The notes beneath the pieces were generated by a model. The model did no database searches and was not told the DNA's origin. It saw only the letters and a list, made by a program, of their open reading frames with translations. The position numbers were made by a program, and so were the translations under genes. A stretch of DNA of 64,000 nucleotides from Bradyrhizobium sp. JYMT SZCCT0428 (GTDB lineage: Bacteria > Pseudomonadota > Alphaproteobacteria > Rhizobiales > Xanthobacteraceae): positions 114,625 through 178,624 of the forward strand of contig NZ_JAFCLS010000015.1 in NCBI RefSeq assembly GCF_018131075.1. Reading direction: 5' to 3'. Shown in pieces: positions 9,276-17,731 of this stretch. Each line of letters starts with the position of its first letter. Position 1 is the first letter of the stretch.

Positions 9276-10007
9276 ATGCACGATGTTTCCATCCCGGCGG
9301 CCCTGATTGCCGGTCTTGTCAGCTTCCTGTCGCCCTGCGTGCTGCCGCTGGTGCCTCCATATCTGATCTACCTGACCGGCGCGACCATCGAGCAGGTCAA
9401 CAATGACGGGGCGACGAAGGCCTCGAAACGCGCGGTGATGACTGCTGCGCTGATGTTCGTGCTCGGCTTTACCACCGTGTTCGTGGCGCTCGGCGCCAGC
9501 GCTTCGATCATCGGCGGCCTGATCCGGGCCTGGTCGGCGGAACTGTCGATTCTCGCCGGCATCGTCATCATCATCATGGGCCTGCATTTCCTGGGGCTGA
9601 CCCGCATCGGGCTGTTGATGCGCGAGGGACGGCTGACCGCGCCGAAGCCGGTCGGGCTGTGGGGCGCCTATGTCATGGGGCTTGCGTTTGCGTTCGGCTG
9701 GACCCCCTGCATCGGGCCGATACTCGCAGCGATCCTGTCGATCGCGGCCGCCGAAGCCACGGTAACCAAGGGCGCGGGCCTGCTCGCGGTCTATTCCCTC
9801 GGGCTCGGCATCCCGTTCCTGCTGGCCGCCTTCATGATCGAACAATTCTCCGAGCTGTTCGCGCGGATGAAGCGGCATCTCACCACCGTCGAGCGCGCCA
9901 TGGGTGTATTGATGGTCATTACCGGCATCGGTTTTTTGACCGGCGCCGTTACCAGCGTCAGCATCTGGCTGCTGGAGACGTTCCCCGCACTGCAAAATTT
10001 CGGCTAG
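9276..10007 (+). CDS. ccdA: Cytochrome c biogenesis / thiol-disulfide transporter CcdA
   Basis: 243 residues with six hydrophobic helices. The two functional cysteines are visible in LVSFLSPCVLPLVPP (helix 1) and GWTPCIGPILAAI (helix 4), each in the conserved proline-rich setting. CcdA passes reducing equivalents from cytoplasmic thioredoxin across the membrane to periplasmic thiol proteins. A DoxX gene and an exported thioredoxin-fold protein follow on the same strand, so the reductant may serve them rather than only cytochrome c maturation. The start ATG has AAGGTC upstream. Confidence 0.93.
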   Translation: MHDVSIPAALIAGLVSFLSPCVLPLVPPYLIYLTGATIEQVNNDGATKASKRAVMTAALMFVLGFTTVFVALGASASIIGGLIRAWSAELSILAGIVIIIMGLHFLGLTRIGLLMREGRLTAPKPVGLWGAYVMGLAFAFGWTPCIGPILAAILSIAAAEATVTKGAGLLAVYSLGLGIPFLLAAFMIEQFSELFARMKRHLTTVERAMGVLMVITGIGFLTGAVTSVSIWLLETFPALQNFG

Positions 10008-10012
10008 CGCCC

Positions 10013-10039
10013 CGTAACAAGCGGGCTATCCGTTGCGAA
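10013..10039 (+). promoter_or_regulatory. ECF-sigma-like promoter upstream of doxX
   Basis: CGTAACA (10013-10019), a 16-bp spacer, then CGAA (10036-10039), lying just after the ccdA stop and 111 bp before the doxX start. The geometry matches the TGTAACC...CGTA elements before the two bufA genes in this window. As I recall it, the Caulobacter SigF consensus has the same GTAACC-N16-CGAA form. Promoter activity is inferred. Confidence 0.5.
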
Positions 10040-10150
10040 ACTCCTGCCATGACCAGATTGCCGCTCTGCGCGGCCGCAGCGTTTTCGCGCACTTGATTAG
10101 AGAGGCCGCCGGTGCGGCCTCGCGTCACGATAATAATTGGAGGGGCCCGC

Positions 10151-10615
10151 ATGAATTTCATCGTCAATCTTCTGATCCTGTTGCCGGCGCAGATCGCCTC
10201 ACATTTCTCCTGGGCCGGCCCGCTGATCATGCGGCTGGTCGTCGGCTACACCTTCATGCTGGCCGGCTGGGGCAAGCTCAACAACCTGCCGCAGGTCACC
10301 GAGAATTTTATCGGCTGGGGCATCCCGTTTCCGAAAATCCTTACCCCTTTCGTATCGGGCGTCGAATGCTTTGGCGGCGCCATGCTGATCCTCGGCCTGT
10401 TCACCCGGATCCCCGCCGCGATGCTGGCGGTGGTCATGCTGGTCGCGATCAAGTCGGCCAAATGGGGCGACGTCGATTCGCTGCAAACGCTGCTCGGCTT
10501 CGAGGAAATGACCTACTTCGCCGCCTTCACGTGGCTCGCGATCGCAGGCCCTGGTGCCGCCTCCCTCGACCGGCTGCTGGTCAATGCGGCCGGGCACGCC
10601 GACGCATCGACGTGA
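10151..10615 (+). CDS. DoxX family membrane protein
   Basis: 154 residues, four hydrophobic segments, with the DoxX pattern RLVVGYTFMLAGWGKLNNL near the N terminus and GVECFGGAMLILGLFTRIPA in the middle. DoxX proteins are small inner-membrane proteins linked to thiol and oxidative stress and often occur beside bufferin genes. The start is the ATG at 10151, preceded by GGAGGGGCCCGC; the upstream GTG/TTG starts are weaker. It lies between ccdA and the DUF255 protein and carries its own ECF-like promoter motif. Its biochemical role is not settled. Confidence 0.9.
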   Translation: MNFIVNLLILLPAQIASHFSWAGPLIMRLVVGYTFMLAGWGKLNNLPQVTENFIGWGIPFPKILTPFVSGVECFGGAMLILGLFTRIPAAMLAVVMLVAIKSAKWGDVDSLQTLLGFEEMTYFAAFTWLAIAGPGAASLDRLLVNAAGHADAST

Positions 10616-10661
10616 GAGCCTGACTCAAGCAAGCCCATGACGTAGCGCGTTATGTCTACTC

Positions 10662-10747
10662 CGTCATGGCCGGGCTTGTCCCGGCCATCCACGTCTTCCT
10701 GCCCGACTGCAAAGACGTGGATGCCCGGCACAAGGCCGGGCATGACG
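10662..10747. repeat. Extragenic palindromic repeat, 86 bp
   Basis: Opens with CGTCATGGCCGGGCTTGTCC and closes with the near-complement ending GGCCGGGCATGACG. An inner pair, CCACGTCTT / AAGACGTGG, gives a long stem. Its translation MAGLVPAIHVF is a familiar spurious peptide in Bradyrhizobium genomes. It lies between doxX and the DUF255 gene; transcript-stabilising or terminating roles are possible. Confidence 0.85.
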
Positions 10748-10855
10748 AAAACCCCCTTCCCCCACGGTCTCACAATGCCGTTACATCGCGGATAAGTCTG
10801 AGCCCGGATTTTGGCGCGCGCGTAGCTGTCGAGACACCAGCTTCCGGGAGCCGCC

Positions 10856-12649
10856 ATGAAACTCGTCCGCATCGCCGCCTTCGCCATTGCCGCGTTCGCG
10901 GCGGGTTCGGCCCACGCATCCGATGGCGTCAAATGGAGCGAATGGAGCGACGAACTGTTCACGCGCGCGGCCGCCGAAAAGCGTTTTGTCATTCTCGATC
11001 TCGAGGCGGTGTGGTGCCACTGGTGCCACGTCATGGAAAAGACCACCTATGCCGATCCGCAGGTCAAGGAGCTGCTGGCGTCGAATTATCTGCCTGTACG
11101 TGTCGACCAGGACGCCAATCCGGATCTGTCGAGCCGCTATGGCGATTGGGGCTGGCCGGCGACCATCGTGTTCGGCCCCGATGGAACCGAGATCGCCAAG
11201 CTCCGGGGCTATATCGAGCCGGAGCGGATGCAGGCGCTGCTCAAGGCCATCATCGACGATCCCTCGCCCGGACCTTCGGTCGGCGAGGCCTTTGAAGTCA
11301 AACCTTCAGCCTCGGCCTTCCTCAGCAAGCAGCAGCGCGCGGACCTAGCCAGGAATGTCGACGAGTCCTATGACGAAAAGCTCGGCGGCTGGGGCGAGAA
11401 CCAGAAATTCATCGACGCCGACAGCATGGATCTTGCGATCACCCGTGCCGAGGCCGGCGATGCCATTGCGATCAAGCGCGCGCGGCAGACGCTGGATGCG
11501 GCAATCGCACTGATCGATCCGTTGTGGGGCGGCGTGTATCAATATTCCGAAGCCGGCTCCTGGACCAAACAGCATTTCGAAAAGATCATGTCGTTCCAGG
11601 CGCAATATCTGCGGCAGTACAGCCAGGCCTATGCGCTGTGGAAGGACCCGAAATATCTCAAGGCGGCCCGCGATATCGAGCGCTATCTTGCGACCTTTCT
11701 CTCAGGTCCCGAGGGCGCGTTCTATGTCAGCCAGGATGCGGACATGGATCATGACACCGACGGGCACAAATACTACGCGCTGGGCGATGCCGCGCGCCGC
11801 AAACTCGGCATGCCGCGCATCGACAAGAATCTGTATGCGCGCGAGAACGGCTGGGCGATCTCGGCTCTGGCCGCCTGGTACAACGTCACCAACGACGCAA
11901 AAGCGCTGGCGATCGCCGAACGCGCGGCGAAATGGGTCAACGCCAACCGCGCGCTGCCGGATGGCGGATTCCGCCATGGCGAGAAGGATCGCGGCGGCCC
12001 CTTCCTCGGCGACACGCTGGCGATGGGCCAGGCCTTCCTCGATCTCTACGCCGCCACCGGCAACCGCGAGTGGCTCACGTCAGCGGCCAAAGCCGGCGAT
12101 TTCGTCGCGACTTTCCGCGATGAGGCCGGTGGCTTCGTGACCTCGAAAACAGCGGAAGGCAAAACCGGCGTGCTCGCAAAACCTGCAAAACTGCTTGATG
12201 ACCAGGTGCAGGTCGCGCGCTTCATGAACCTGCTCAACCGCTATTACGGCGACGAAACCTATCGCGAGCACGCCTCACATGCGATGCGCTATGCGAGCAG
12301 CGCCTCGGCCGACATGATGCGCCCGCTGCCCGGCGTGCTGCTCGCCGACGAAGAACTCGCGATCGAGCCGACCCATATGACAATCGTCGGCCACAAGGAT
12401 GCGCCCCGCGCGCAGGCCCTGCATACGCTCGCGCGCGCCCTGCCGGCCCGCTACAAGCGCCTGGAGTGGCTGGACCTGCGCGAGGGCAAGCTGCCCAATC
12501 CCGACGTCGAATATCCCGATCTCGGCGAGCCCGCGGCGTTCGCCTGCAGCAACCGCATCTGCTCATTCCCCTCGTTCAACGCCGAGGAGTTACAGGCCAC
12601 GGTGAAGCAGATGGCAAAGCTGAAGCCCTCGCGCGCCGGGTTGAACTAG
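10856..12649 (+). CDS. Exported DUF255 thioredoxin-domain protein
   Basis: 597 residues. A signal peptide (MKLVRIAAFAIAAFAAGSAHA) is followed by a thioredoxin-like DUF255 domain with the redox motif WCHWCHVM near residue 58 and the cis-Pro region GWPATIVF, then a large alpha/alpha-barrel-like region characteristic of YyaL/SPATA20 proteins. Most relatives are cytoplasmic, so the clear signal sequence is notable. The start ATG has GGGAG upstream. Position downstream of ccdA and doxX suggests it receives electrons through CcdA and acts on periplasmic disulfides. The substrate is unknown. Confidence 0.9.
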   Translation: MKLVRIAAFAIAAFAAGSAHASDGVKWSEWSDELFTRAAAEKRFVILDLEAVWCHWCHVMEKTTYADPQVKELLASNYLPVRVDQDANPDLSSRYGDWGWPATIVFGPDGTEIAKLRGYIEPERMQALLKAIIDDPSPGPSVGEAFEVKPSASAFLSKQQRADLARNVDESYDEKLGGWGENQKFIDADSMDLAITRAEAGDAIAIKRARQTLDAAIALIDPLWGGVYQYSEAGSWTKQHFEKIMSFQAQYLRQYSQAYALWKDPKYLKAARDIERYLATFLSGPEGAFYVSQDADMDHDTDGHKYYALGDAARRKLGMPRIDKNLYARENGWAISALAAWYNVTNDAKALAIAERAAKWVNANRALPDGGFRHGEKDRGGPFLGDTLAMGQAFLDLYAATGNREWLTSAAKAGDFVATFRDEAGGFVTSKTAEGKTGVLAKPAKLLDDQVQVARFMNLLNRYYGDETYREHASHAMRYASSASADMMRPLPGVLLADEELAIEPTHMTIVGHKDAPRAQALHTLARALPARYKRLEWLDLREGKLPNPDVEYPDLGEPAAFACSNRICSFPSFNAEELQATVKQMAKLKPSRAGLN

Positions 12650-12724
12650 GGCGCCTACTCATAAGACGAGCGATGCCCGCCTGCAGCGCCCAGCGCGGCC
12701 GTCCGCTAGCCTGAAACGCCGCTG

Positions 12725-12740
12725 TGTGACCGGCATCACA
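12725..12740. promoter_or_regulatory. CRP-like palindrome
   Basis: TGTGA, six bases (CCGGCA), then TCACA: exact half-sites of the E. coli CRP core with the correct spacing. It is 50 bp upstream of the hydrolase-like gene. A chance match cannot be excluded, and rhizobial Crp-like proteins do not all use this consensus. Confidence 0.35.
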
Positions 12741-12789
12741 GCGCCTCCACCCCCTTCCAGCGACAAACGGCCAACTGGAATGAACCGGT

Positions 12790-13848
12790 GTGGTCGTCAT
12801 GGCTCGCTCAAAATATGCTTGCTGGTCGAATGTGGCGCGCGGCTCGCTCGCAGCGATGCTGCTGGCCGTTTCGGTGTTTTTGGCCAACCCTGCCGGCGCG
12901 GAGATTATCAGGAAGGAAGACTCGCTGCGCGGGATCACGATGACGCGCGAAGAGTGCGCCGCGAAACCGCAGACCTTCTGGCTCAACGTCTACAGCCAGG
13001 ATTTCTGCGTCCGCTATTATCTTTCCACCGCCGGAGGCCAGGGCTCGCGCCCGGTCATCATTCTGAACGGCGATCACAACGGTCCGGTTGATCCGACCCG
13101 TTGGGCCTGGGCAGATCCGTCCAAGGCCAGTGACGTCAACACCGACAAACTCGTCGCTATCGCCGACCATTTTTCGAAAATGGCGAAGACCACGGCGATC
13201 TATCTTGGACGCATCGGCGTCGAGGGCACCTCCGGCACCCATCTGTCACGCAAGACCCTCGTCGAGCTGCACCTGATGGACATGGCGCTCGAGGCGCTGC
13301 GGCAACGCTACCAGTTCGAAGGCTTCCATCTGTTCGGGGAGTCCGGCGGAGGCCGTCTTGTGTTCGGCCTGGCCGAGATGCGGCGCGACGTCGCCTGCCT
13401 GATTTCCGGCTCGGGACAGATCGTGACCCGGGGTCCCGCAAAGCCGGGCGATCCCGCAAGGACTTATTTCGACATCACGGGCAAGGTGCAATGGCTCGCG
13501 CAGAACCGCGCCTTGCGCATGATGGTCATCAGCGACCCGAACGACCAGCAAGTGCCGACCGCCGTTCAGCAGACCCCCATGGTGCAGACCCTGCGACAGG
13601 CCGGCCACGTGGTCCCCCACCTTCTCGTCGAAGCCACCGACCCGAAGCGCCACGCGGTGCTCGACTATGGCGCGATCGCGATGGGCGGCTGCGTGCTCGG
13701 CCGGCACGACGACGAAATCGCGCGGGCAATCGACACGCTCGTTCGCCGCAACGCCGAGACCAACCGGCGTCTGCAGGACGAAGCGCGCGCCAAGTCCACG
13801 CCCCAGACGGCTTCCGACACGATCGCGCGCCAGCCAGGACGCTCATGA
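12790..13848 (+). CDS. Exported alpha/beta-hydrolase-like protein
   Basis: About 352 residues with an N-terminal signal segment ending near FLANPAGAE. The body looks like an alpha/beta hydrolase: FHLFGESGGGRLVFG provides a nucleophile elbow GESGGG around residue 184, MMVISDPNDQQVP fits the acid strand, and KRHAVLDYG could supply the His. Cysteines are few. The start is uncertain: a GTG at 12790 has GGAA at fair spacing, and an in-frame ATG lies at 12799. The following TPR gene begins just after its stop. No specific enzyme class can be named. Confidence 0.72.
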   Translation: MVVMARSKYACWSNVARGSLAAMLLAVSVFLANPAGAEIIRKEDSLRGITMTREECAAKPQTFWLNVYSQDFCVRYYLSTAGGQGSRPVIILNGDHNGPVDPTRWAWADPSKASDVNTDKLVAIADHFSKMAKTTAIYLGRIGVEGTSGTHLSRKTLVELHLMDMALEALRQRYQFEGFHLFGESGGGRLVFGLAEMRRDVACLISGSGQIVTRGPAKPGDPARTYFDITGKVQWLAQNRALRMMVISDPNDQQVPTAVQQTPMVQTLRQAGHVVPHLLVEATDPKRHAVLDYGAIAMGGCVLGRHDDEIARAIDTLVRRNAETNRRLQDEARAKSTPQTASDTIARQPGRS

Positions 13849-13897
13849 CATGAAAGCGACGCAGCAGCCTGGATCAGCAACGGGACAGTCAGGAAAC

Positions 13898-14788
13898 ATG
13901 GAGCACGCGATGCGGGTGCTTGCCCGTGTGCTTCTCACCGCCGTCACAATCATCCTGGCACCGGCAGGCGCGCAGGCCGAAGCGCAGCAGCGCATCTGCC
14001 TGGACAATGCCACCCCGCCCGCCCCGAGGGCTGCGGCCTGCTCATTCGTCATCACGAACGCGCCGCCCGCCGAGGCCAGGGAACTCGCCCGTGTCTACCT
14101 CATCCGCGGCAACGCCAATCTGGCCCTCGGCGTCTACGACCGGGCGGTGGCGGATTTCGATGCGGCTACAAGAGCCCATCCGACCGCCCATGGCCCGTTC
14201 AACAGCCGCGGTGTCGCGTTCCTGCGCCAGAAGCAGCTCGACCGCGCGATCGCGGAGTTCGACCAGGCGATCCGGCTCAATCCCAACGATCCCCTTGCCT
14301 TCACCAACCGCGGCGACGCCTACCGGGACAAGGGCCGCGTCGACCGCGCGATGCAGGATTACGACGCCGCGATCGTGATCAATCCAAAGTGGGTCAATGC
14401 GTACTTCGGCCGGGCAGCGGCGTTGCAGCAGAAGGCCGGCTCCGATTTCGATGCCTTCGTCAACGAAGGCCGCTTCGAAGAGCTGGCCATCGCGGAATAC
14501 GGCAAGGTGCTGCAGATCGCGCCACGACACCCCGGCGCCCTCAGCAACCGCGGCCAGCTCCATCATACCTTGCGCAGATACGACCTTGCTATCGCCGACT
14601 TCACGCAAGCGATCGAGATCAATCCCGCAAATCCCGCCTTTCTGCGCAACCGCGCGCTGACCTACCGGATGATGCGGCGGTTCGACCTTGCGATCGCGGA
14701 CTATCGCAACGCGCTCGCGATGACGCAGGATACCGACGGGCGCAAGCTGATCGGAGAGTTGCTCGCTCAGCTCGGCGCCACCGTCTGA
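13898..14788 (+). CDS. Exported TPR-repeat protein
   Basis: About 296 residues. A signal peptide (MRVLARVLLTAVTIILAPAGAQA) is followed by roughly six tetratricopeptide repeats, seen in the repeated A-DFD-A--..P and N.RG.A pattern, for example FNSRGVAFLRQKQLDRAIAEF and FTNRGDAYRDKG. TPR arrays are periplasmic protein-interaction scaffolds. Candidate starts are 13850, 13898 and 13910; the last two keep an ideal signal peptide, and GGAG precedes 13910. It follows the hydrolase-like gene closely and may be co-transcribed. The partner is unknown. Confidence 0.82.
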   Translation: MEHAMRVLARVLLTAVTIILAPAGAQAEAQQRICLDNATPPAPRAAACSFVITNAPPAEARELARVYLIRGNANLALGVYDRAVADFDAATRAHPTAHGPFNSRGVAFLRQKQLDRAIAEFDQAIRLNPNDPLAFTNRGDAYRDKGRVDRAMQDYDAAIVINPKWVNAYFGRAAALQQKAGSDFDAFVNEGRFEELAIAEYGKVLQIAPRHPGALSNRGQLHHTLRRYDLAIADFTQAIEINPANPAFLRNRALTYRMMRRFDLAIADYRNALAMTQDTDGRKLIGELLAQLGATV

Positions 14789-14988
14789 GGTCGCCGCCGC
14801 ACGCTGGCCTGAGGACACGCTCGCTCAGCAGCCAACACTCTCGTTGTGCAACGCAACGAAGTTTCCGATGTTGCCGCGCGGACGGCTTCTGTCGCCATTC
14901 TGCCGCGCAACGAAATACTCCCGGGACACAGCGGCTAGACATGAACGGGTCGTCCAAATCGAGAAAAGAAAACTTTCTTTCGAAACTC

Positions 14989-15015
14989 TGTAACCAAATC
15001 GCCCGATGCCCCGTA
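14989..15015 (+). promoter_or_regulatory. ECF-sigma-like promoter of first bufA gene
   Basis: TGTAACC (14989-14995), a 16-bp spacer and CGTA (15012-15015), located 162 bp before the first BufA start. The same motif with a 15-bp spacer precedes the second bufA. Repetition upstream of two paralogs in one operon supports a functional ECF-type promoter, probably responding to metal stress. Confidence 0.6.
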
Positions 15016-15176
15016 GCTGTGTCCGGATGAGCATTCAAATCACGGAGGCTAACGGCCTTCGCGAGCCACCGCGATCTGATTGGCATCCATTGCCTTAGCG
15101 TTGTGCGTCGATGATCCCAGGTCATCGAACGCTCACGGCGTCCTATTGTCTTCAAACAATCATCGAGGAGAACGTC

Positions 15177-15440
15177 ATGAAGTTGAATACGAAATCCGGT
15201 GCGACGCTCGCTGCCGCCGCTGCCACTCTGTTCCTCGCCGGCGCGGTTGTGTCGACCGGGTCGACGTCGGCAAACGCCGCGGCCGGCAAGTGCATGGTCG
15301 GCAACGCCTGCAAGGGCCAGAGCGCCTGCAAGGGCGGCTCGAGCGCCTGCAAGGGCCAGAATGCCTGCAAGGGTCAGGGCTTCTCGATGACCACCGAGAA
15401 GGCGTGCACCGCCATGGGCGGCAAGTTCGTCAAGGCCTGA
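15177..15440 (+). CDS. BufA-type bufferin precursor, copy 1 (DUF2282)
   Basis: 87 residues. The N-terminal signal peptide (MKLNTKSGATLAAAAATLFL) leads to a Cys-rich core containing repeated ACKGQ units: GKCMVGNACKGQSACKGG and SACKGQNACKGQG, six cysteines in all. This is the DUF2282/bufferin architecture. Such peptides are exported, ribosomally made and modified on Cys by a DUF692 (MNIO) enzyme, giving copper-sequestering peptides. The start follows a GAGGAGAACGTC ribosome site; upstream starts have no signal peptide at the N terminus. The gene heads a set with a second BufA, BufB and BufC. Confidence 0.88.
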   Translation: MKLNTKSGATLAAAAATLFLAGAVVSTGSTSANAAAGKCMVGNACKGQSACKGGSSACKGQNACKGQGFSMTTEKACTAMGGKFVKA

Positions 15441-15534
15441 TCGTCCCAAATTGACGCGAAAAGGGCCCGGCGCGTCGTGCCCTCATCGTTTGACCCAAAA
15501 GATGGCCGATTATTAAAATAATTTTATCCGGCCG

Positions 15535-15560
15535 TGTAACCAAGCCAAACCCGCCGCGTA
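15535..15560 (+). promoter_or_regulatory. ECF-sigma-like promoter of second bufA gene
   Basis: TGTAACC (15535-15541), a 15-bp spacer and CGTA (15557-15560), 86 bp before the second BufA start. It matches the element before copy 1 in both boxes. Confidence 0.6.
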
Positions 15561-15645
15561 TCTATCCCCGGGTACCATCTGTCGGTCCTGATATCAGTGG
15601 CTTGCGGGTGGTGCACCTTCACACTTCTTGCTCGAGGAGACGCCC

Positions 15646-15903
15646 ATGAAGATGACTTCCAAATCCGGCGCCACGATTGCCGCCGCTGCGGCCACTCTGT
15701 TCCTGGCTGGCGCGACGATGTCGACCGTCACCTACGCAGCCGGCGAAGGCAAATGCGTCGGCGCCAACGCCTGCAAGGGCCAGAGCGCCTGCAAGAGCGG
15801 CGCGAGCGCCTGCAAGGGTCAGAACGCCTGCAAGGGTCAGGGCTTCTCGGCCATGACCAAGGAAAAGTGCGACGCCGCCAAGGGCAAGTACTCGCCCGCC
15901 TGA
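15646..15903 (+). CDS. BufA-type bufferin precursor, copy 2 (DUF2282)
   Basis: 85 residues, clearly paralogous to the gene ending at 15440: the signal region MKMTSKSGATIAAAAATLFL is nearly the same, and the core again has six Cys in ACKGQ-type units (CVGANACKGQSACKSG, SACKGQNACKGQG). The C terminus differs (MTKEKCDAAKGKYSPA). GAGGAGACGCCC precedes the ATG at 15646. It has its own promoter motif and is followed by strong hairpins before bufB, which would allow precursor mRNA to exceed enzyme mRNA. Expected role: periplasmic metal-buffering RiPP. Confidence 0.88.
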   Translation: MKMTSKSGATIAAAAATLFLAGATMSTVTYAAGEGKCVGANACKGQSACKSGASACKGQNACKGQGFSAMTKEKCDAAKGKYSPA

Positions 15904-15913
15904 TCGAGATAAT

Positions 15914-15964
15914 CCGGAACGGGGCTCCGTTCCGGGAACGGGGCCCGGTGTATGCCGGGTCCCC
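15914..15964 (+). terminator. Tandem hairpins between bufA copy 2 and bufB
   Basis: First stem CCGGAACGG/CCGTTCCGG (15914-15922 with 15927-15935) with a 4-nt loop; second stem GGGGCCCGG with CCGGGTCCCC (15940-15948 with 15955-15964), one bulged T. A short T run follows. This could be partial termination or 3'-end stabilisation that raises precursor over enzyme expression. Confidence 0.6.
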
Positions 15965-16025
15965 TTTCCATGATAATTTGAGGCAATACCCATCGCCTGA
16001 TCGCGATGCGCGAAGCGGAGACGAC

Positions 16026-16943
16026 ATGAACGTCGCAAGCAGATTGCCCAACTCCCCGGCGGCGCTTGCGGAGCGCCCGCTGCAGTCGGACAAGCCTCCA
16101 TTCCTTGGCTTCGGGCTCGGCCTGCGCGCGCAACACTACGACGAGATCCTGGGCGGAAGCCCGCCGATCGACTGGTTCGAAGTGATCAGCGAAAACTACA
16201 TGCTGCCCGGCGGCCAGCCGCTGCGCGTACTTGACCGGATTTGCGAACGCTATCCCGTCGTGATGCACGGCGTGTCGCTGTCGATCGCATCGACCGCCCC
16301 GCCGAACTTCGAATATCTGCAGGGGCTGAAGGATCTCGCCAGGCGTGTCGAACCAAAATGGATATCCGACCATTTGTGCTGGACCGGCGTGCACGGCAAG
16401 AACCTGCACGACCTGTTGCCGATCCCCTACACGTCAGAGGCGCTCGACCACGTGGTCAGCCGCGTGCAGCTGGTGCAGGATTTCCTCGGCCGCGCCATCG
16501 TGCTCGAAAACGTCTCGACCTATGTCCAGTTCAACAATTCCGAAATGACGGAATGGGAATTCCTTGCCGAATTGTCGCGCCGCTCCGGCTGCTGGCTGCT
16601 GTTCGACATCAACAACGTCTATGTCAGCGCCTTCAACCACGGCTATGACCCCATGACCTTCCTTGACGGAATTCCTGCGGACCGCGTCGTGCAGTTCCAC
16701 ATGGCCGGCCACAGCCACATGGGCACCCACATCATCGACACCCATGATCATCCCGTCTGCGAAGACGTCTGGGATCTCTATGTCGCGGCCATCAAGCGCT
16801 TCGGCCGGGTCTCGACCATGATCGAGCGCGACGACAACATCCCGCCGCTCGACGAATTGCTCGTGGAAGTGAACCGCACCCGCGAGATCGCCGAAAGAGT
16901 CTTGCCGCCCTTGGGCAAGAACTTGGGCAAGCAGGCAGGATGA
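16026..16943 (+). CDS. bufB: BufB, DUF692 multinuclear non-haem iron oxidase (MNIO)
   Basis: 305 residues, a DUF692/MNIO TIM-barrel enzyme. Family signatures are GFGLGLRAQHYDEIL at the N terminus, WFEVISENYM, HGVSLSI, SDHLCW, LENVSTYV, FDINNVYVSAFNHG and QFHMAGH; the His, Glu and Asp residues in these blocks are the iron ligands of the family. MNIO enzymes modify precursor cysteines, reported as thiooxazole formation in bufferins. The start is the ATG at 16026, five bases after GGAG. It overlaps bufC by the ATGA tetranucleotide, so the two are translationally coupled. Its substrates should be the two upstream BufA peptides. Confidence 0.92.
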   Translation: MNVASRLPNSPAALAERPLQSDKPPFLGFGLGLRAQHYDEILGGSPPIDWFEVISENYMLPGGQPLRVLDRICERYPVVMHGVSLSIASTAPPNFEYLQGLKDLARRVEPKWISDHLCWTGVHGKNLHDLLPIPYTSEALDHVVSRVQLVQDFLGRAIVLENVSTYVQFNNSEMTEWEFLAELSRRSGCWLLFDINNVYVSAFNHGYDPMTFLDGIPADRVVQFHMAGHSHMGTHIIDTHDHPVCEDVWDLYVAAIKRFGRVSTMIERDDNIPPLDELLVEVNRTREIAERVLPPLGKNLGKQAG

Positions 16944-17731
16944 GCGACTTCGCGCGGCAGCAGGCTGATTTCCAGCGCGGCATCCTGACCGGCGACGACA
17001 CAGTACTCGCCGAAATCCTCGACAGCCCCCGCGAGAAACGCGAGACGCTGTACGGCGTCTATCGCTATGCCTATGGCTCGCGGCTGGTCGAAGCGCTGCG
17101 CAACGACCACGGGCTGCTGCATTCGTATCTCGGCGATGAGACGTTCGACGAAATGGGCCATGCCTATGTCAAAGCGCGCCCGTCAGAGGATCCGAACCTG
17201 CGCTGGTTCTCGCAAGGCCTGCCGGAGTTTTTGAGATCGGCCGAGCCCTATTGCAATCACCCGATACTTGCCGACCTTGCCGCGCTGGAGAAGGCGCTCA
17301 ACGACGCCTTCGACGCCGCGGAAGGCCCAGTGCTTGAACTGACCGCCATGGCTTCGTTCGCGCCGGAGCAATGGAACGATCTCAAGTTCCAGCCGCACCC
17401 CAGTGCCGCGAGACTTGATCTTTCCACCAATGCCTCCGCGGTCTGGATGGCGCTCAAGAACGATGAAACACCACCGGACGCGGCCACCCTGGAAGAACCG
17501 TCGCGCATCCTGGTCTGGCGCCAGGACACCACGCCGATGTTCCGCGAACTTCCCCCTGAAGAGGCGATGATGTGGGACGAGGCCGCGAACGGCATTCCGT
17601 TCGGCGTGCTCTGCGAGATGTTAGCTACCTACGACGATCCCGATGGCGCGGCAGCGCGCGGCGCGGGCTATCTGCACGGCTGGATTACATCGGGCAACCT
17701 GACGGCTGTTTCCACCTCTGTGTCGCGATGA
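16940..17731 (+). CDS. bufC: BufC, DUF2063 putative DNA-binding-domain family partner protein
   Basis: 263 residues. The N-terminal DUF2063 region (about 1-95) is recognisable from QQADFQRGIL, the YRYAYGSRLVEAL block and FDEMGHAYVKARPS. The family name refers to a fold prediction; in bufferin and other MNIO clusters the protein is a substrate-presenting partner of the oxidase. The C-terminal half (PEEAMMWDEAANGIPFGVLC) fits the usual two-domain form. ATGA overlaps join it to bufB upstream and to the HExxH gene downstream. Confidence 0.9.
   Translation: MSDFARQQADFQRGILTGDDTVLAEILDSPREKRETLYGVYRYAYGSRLVEALRNDHGLLHSYLGDETFDEMGHAYVKARPSEDPNLRWFSQGLPEFLRSAEPYCNHPILADLAALEKALNDAFDAAEGPVLELTAMASFAPEQWNDLKFQPHPSAARLDLSTNASAVWMALKNDETPPDAATLEEPSRILVWRQDTTPMFRELPPEEAMMWDEAANGIPFGVLCEMLATYDDPDGAAARGAGYLHGWITSGNLTAVSTSVSR

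Noticed and set aside
13667..13897. Upstream extension of the TPR protein
   Set aside because: It would overlap the hydrolase-like gene and place the signal peptide in the interior.
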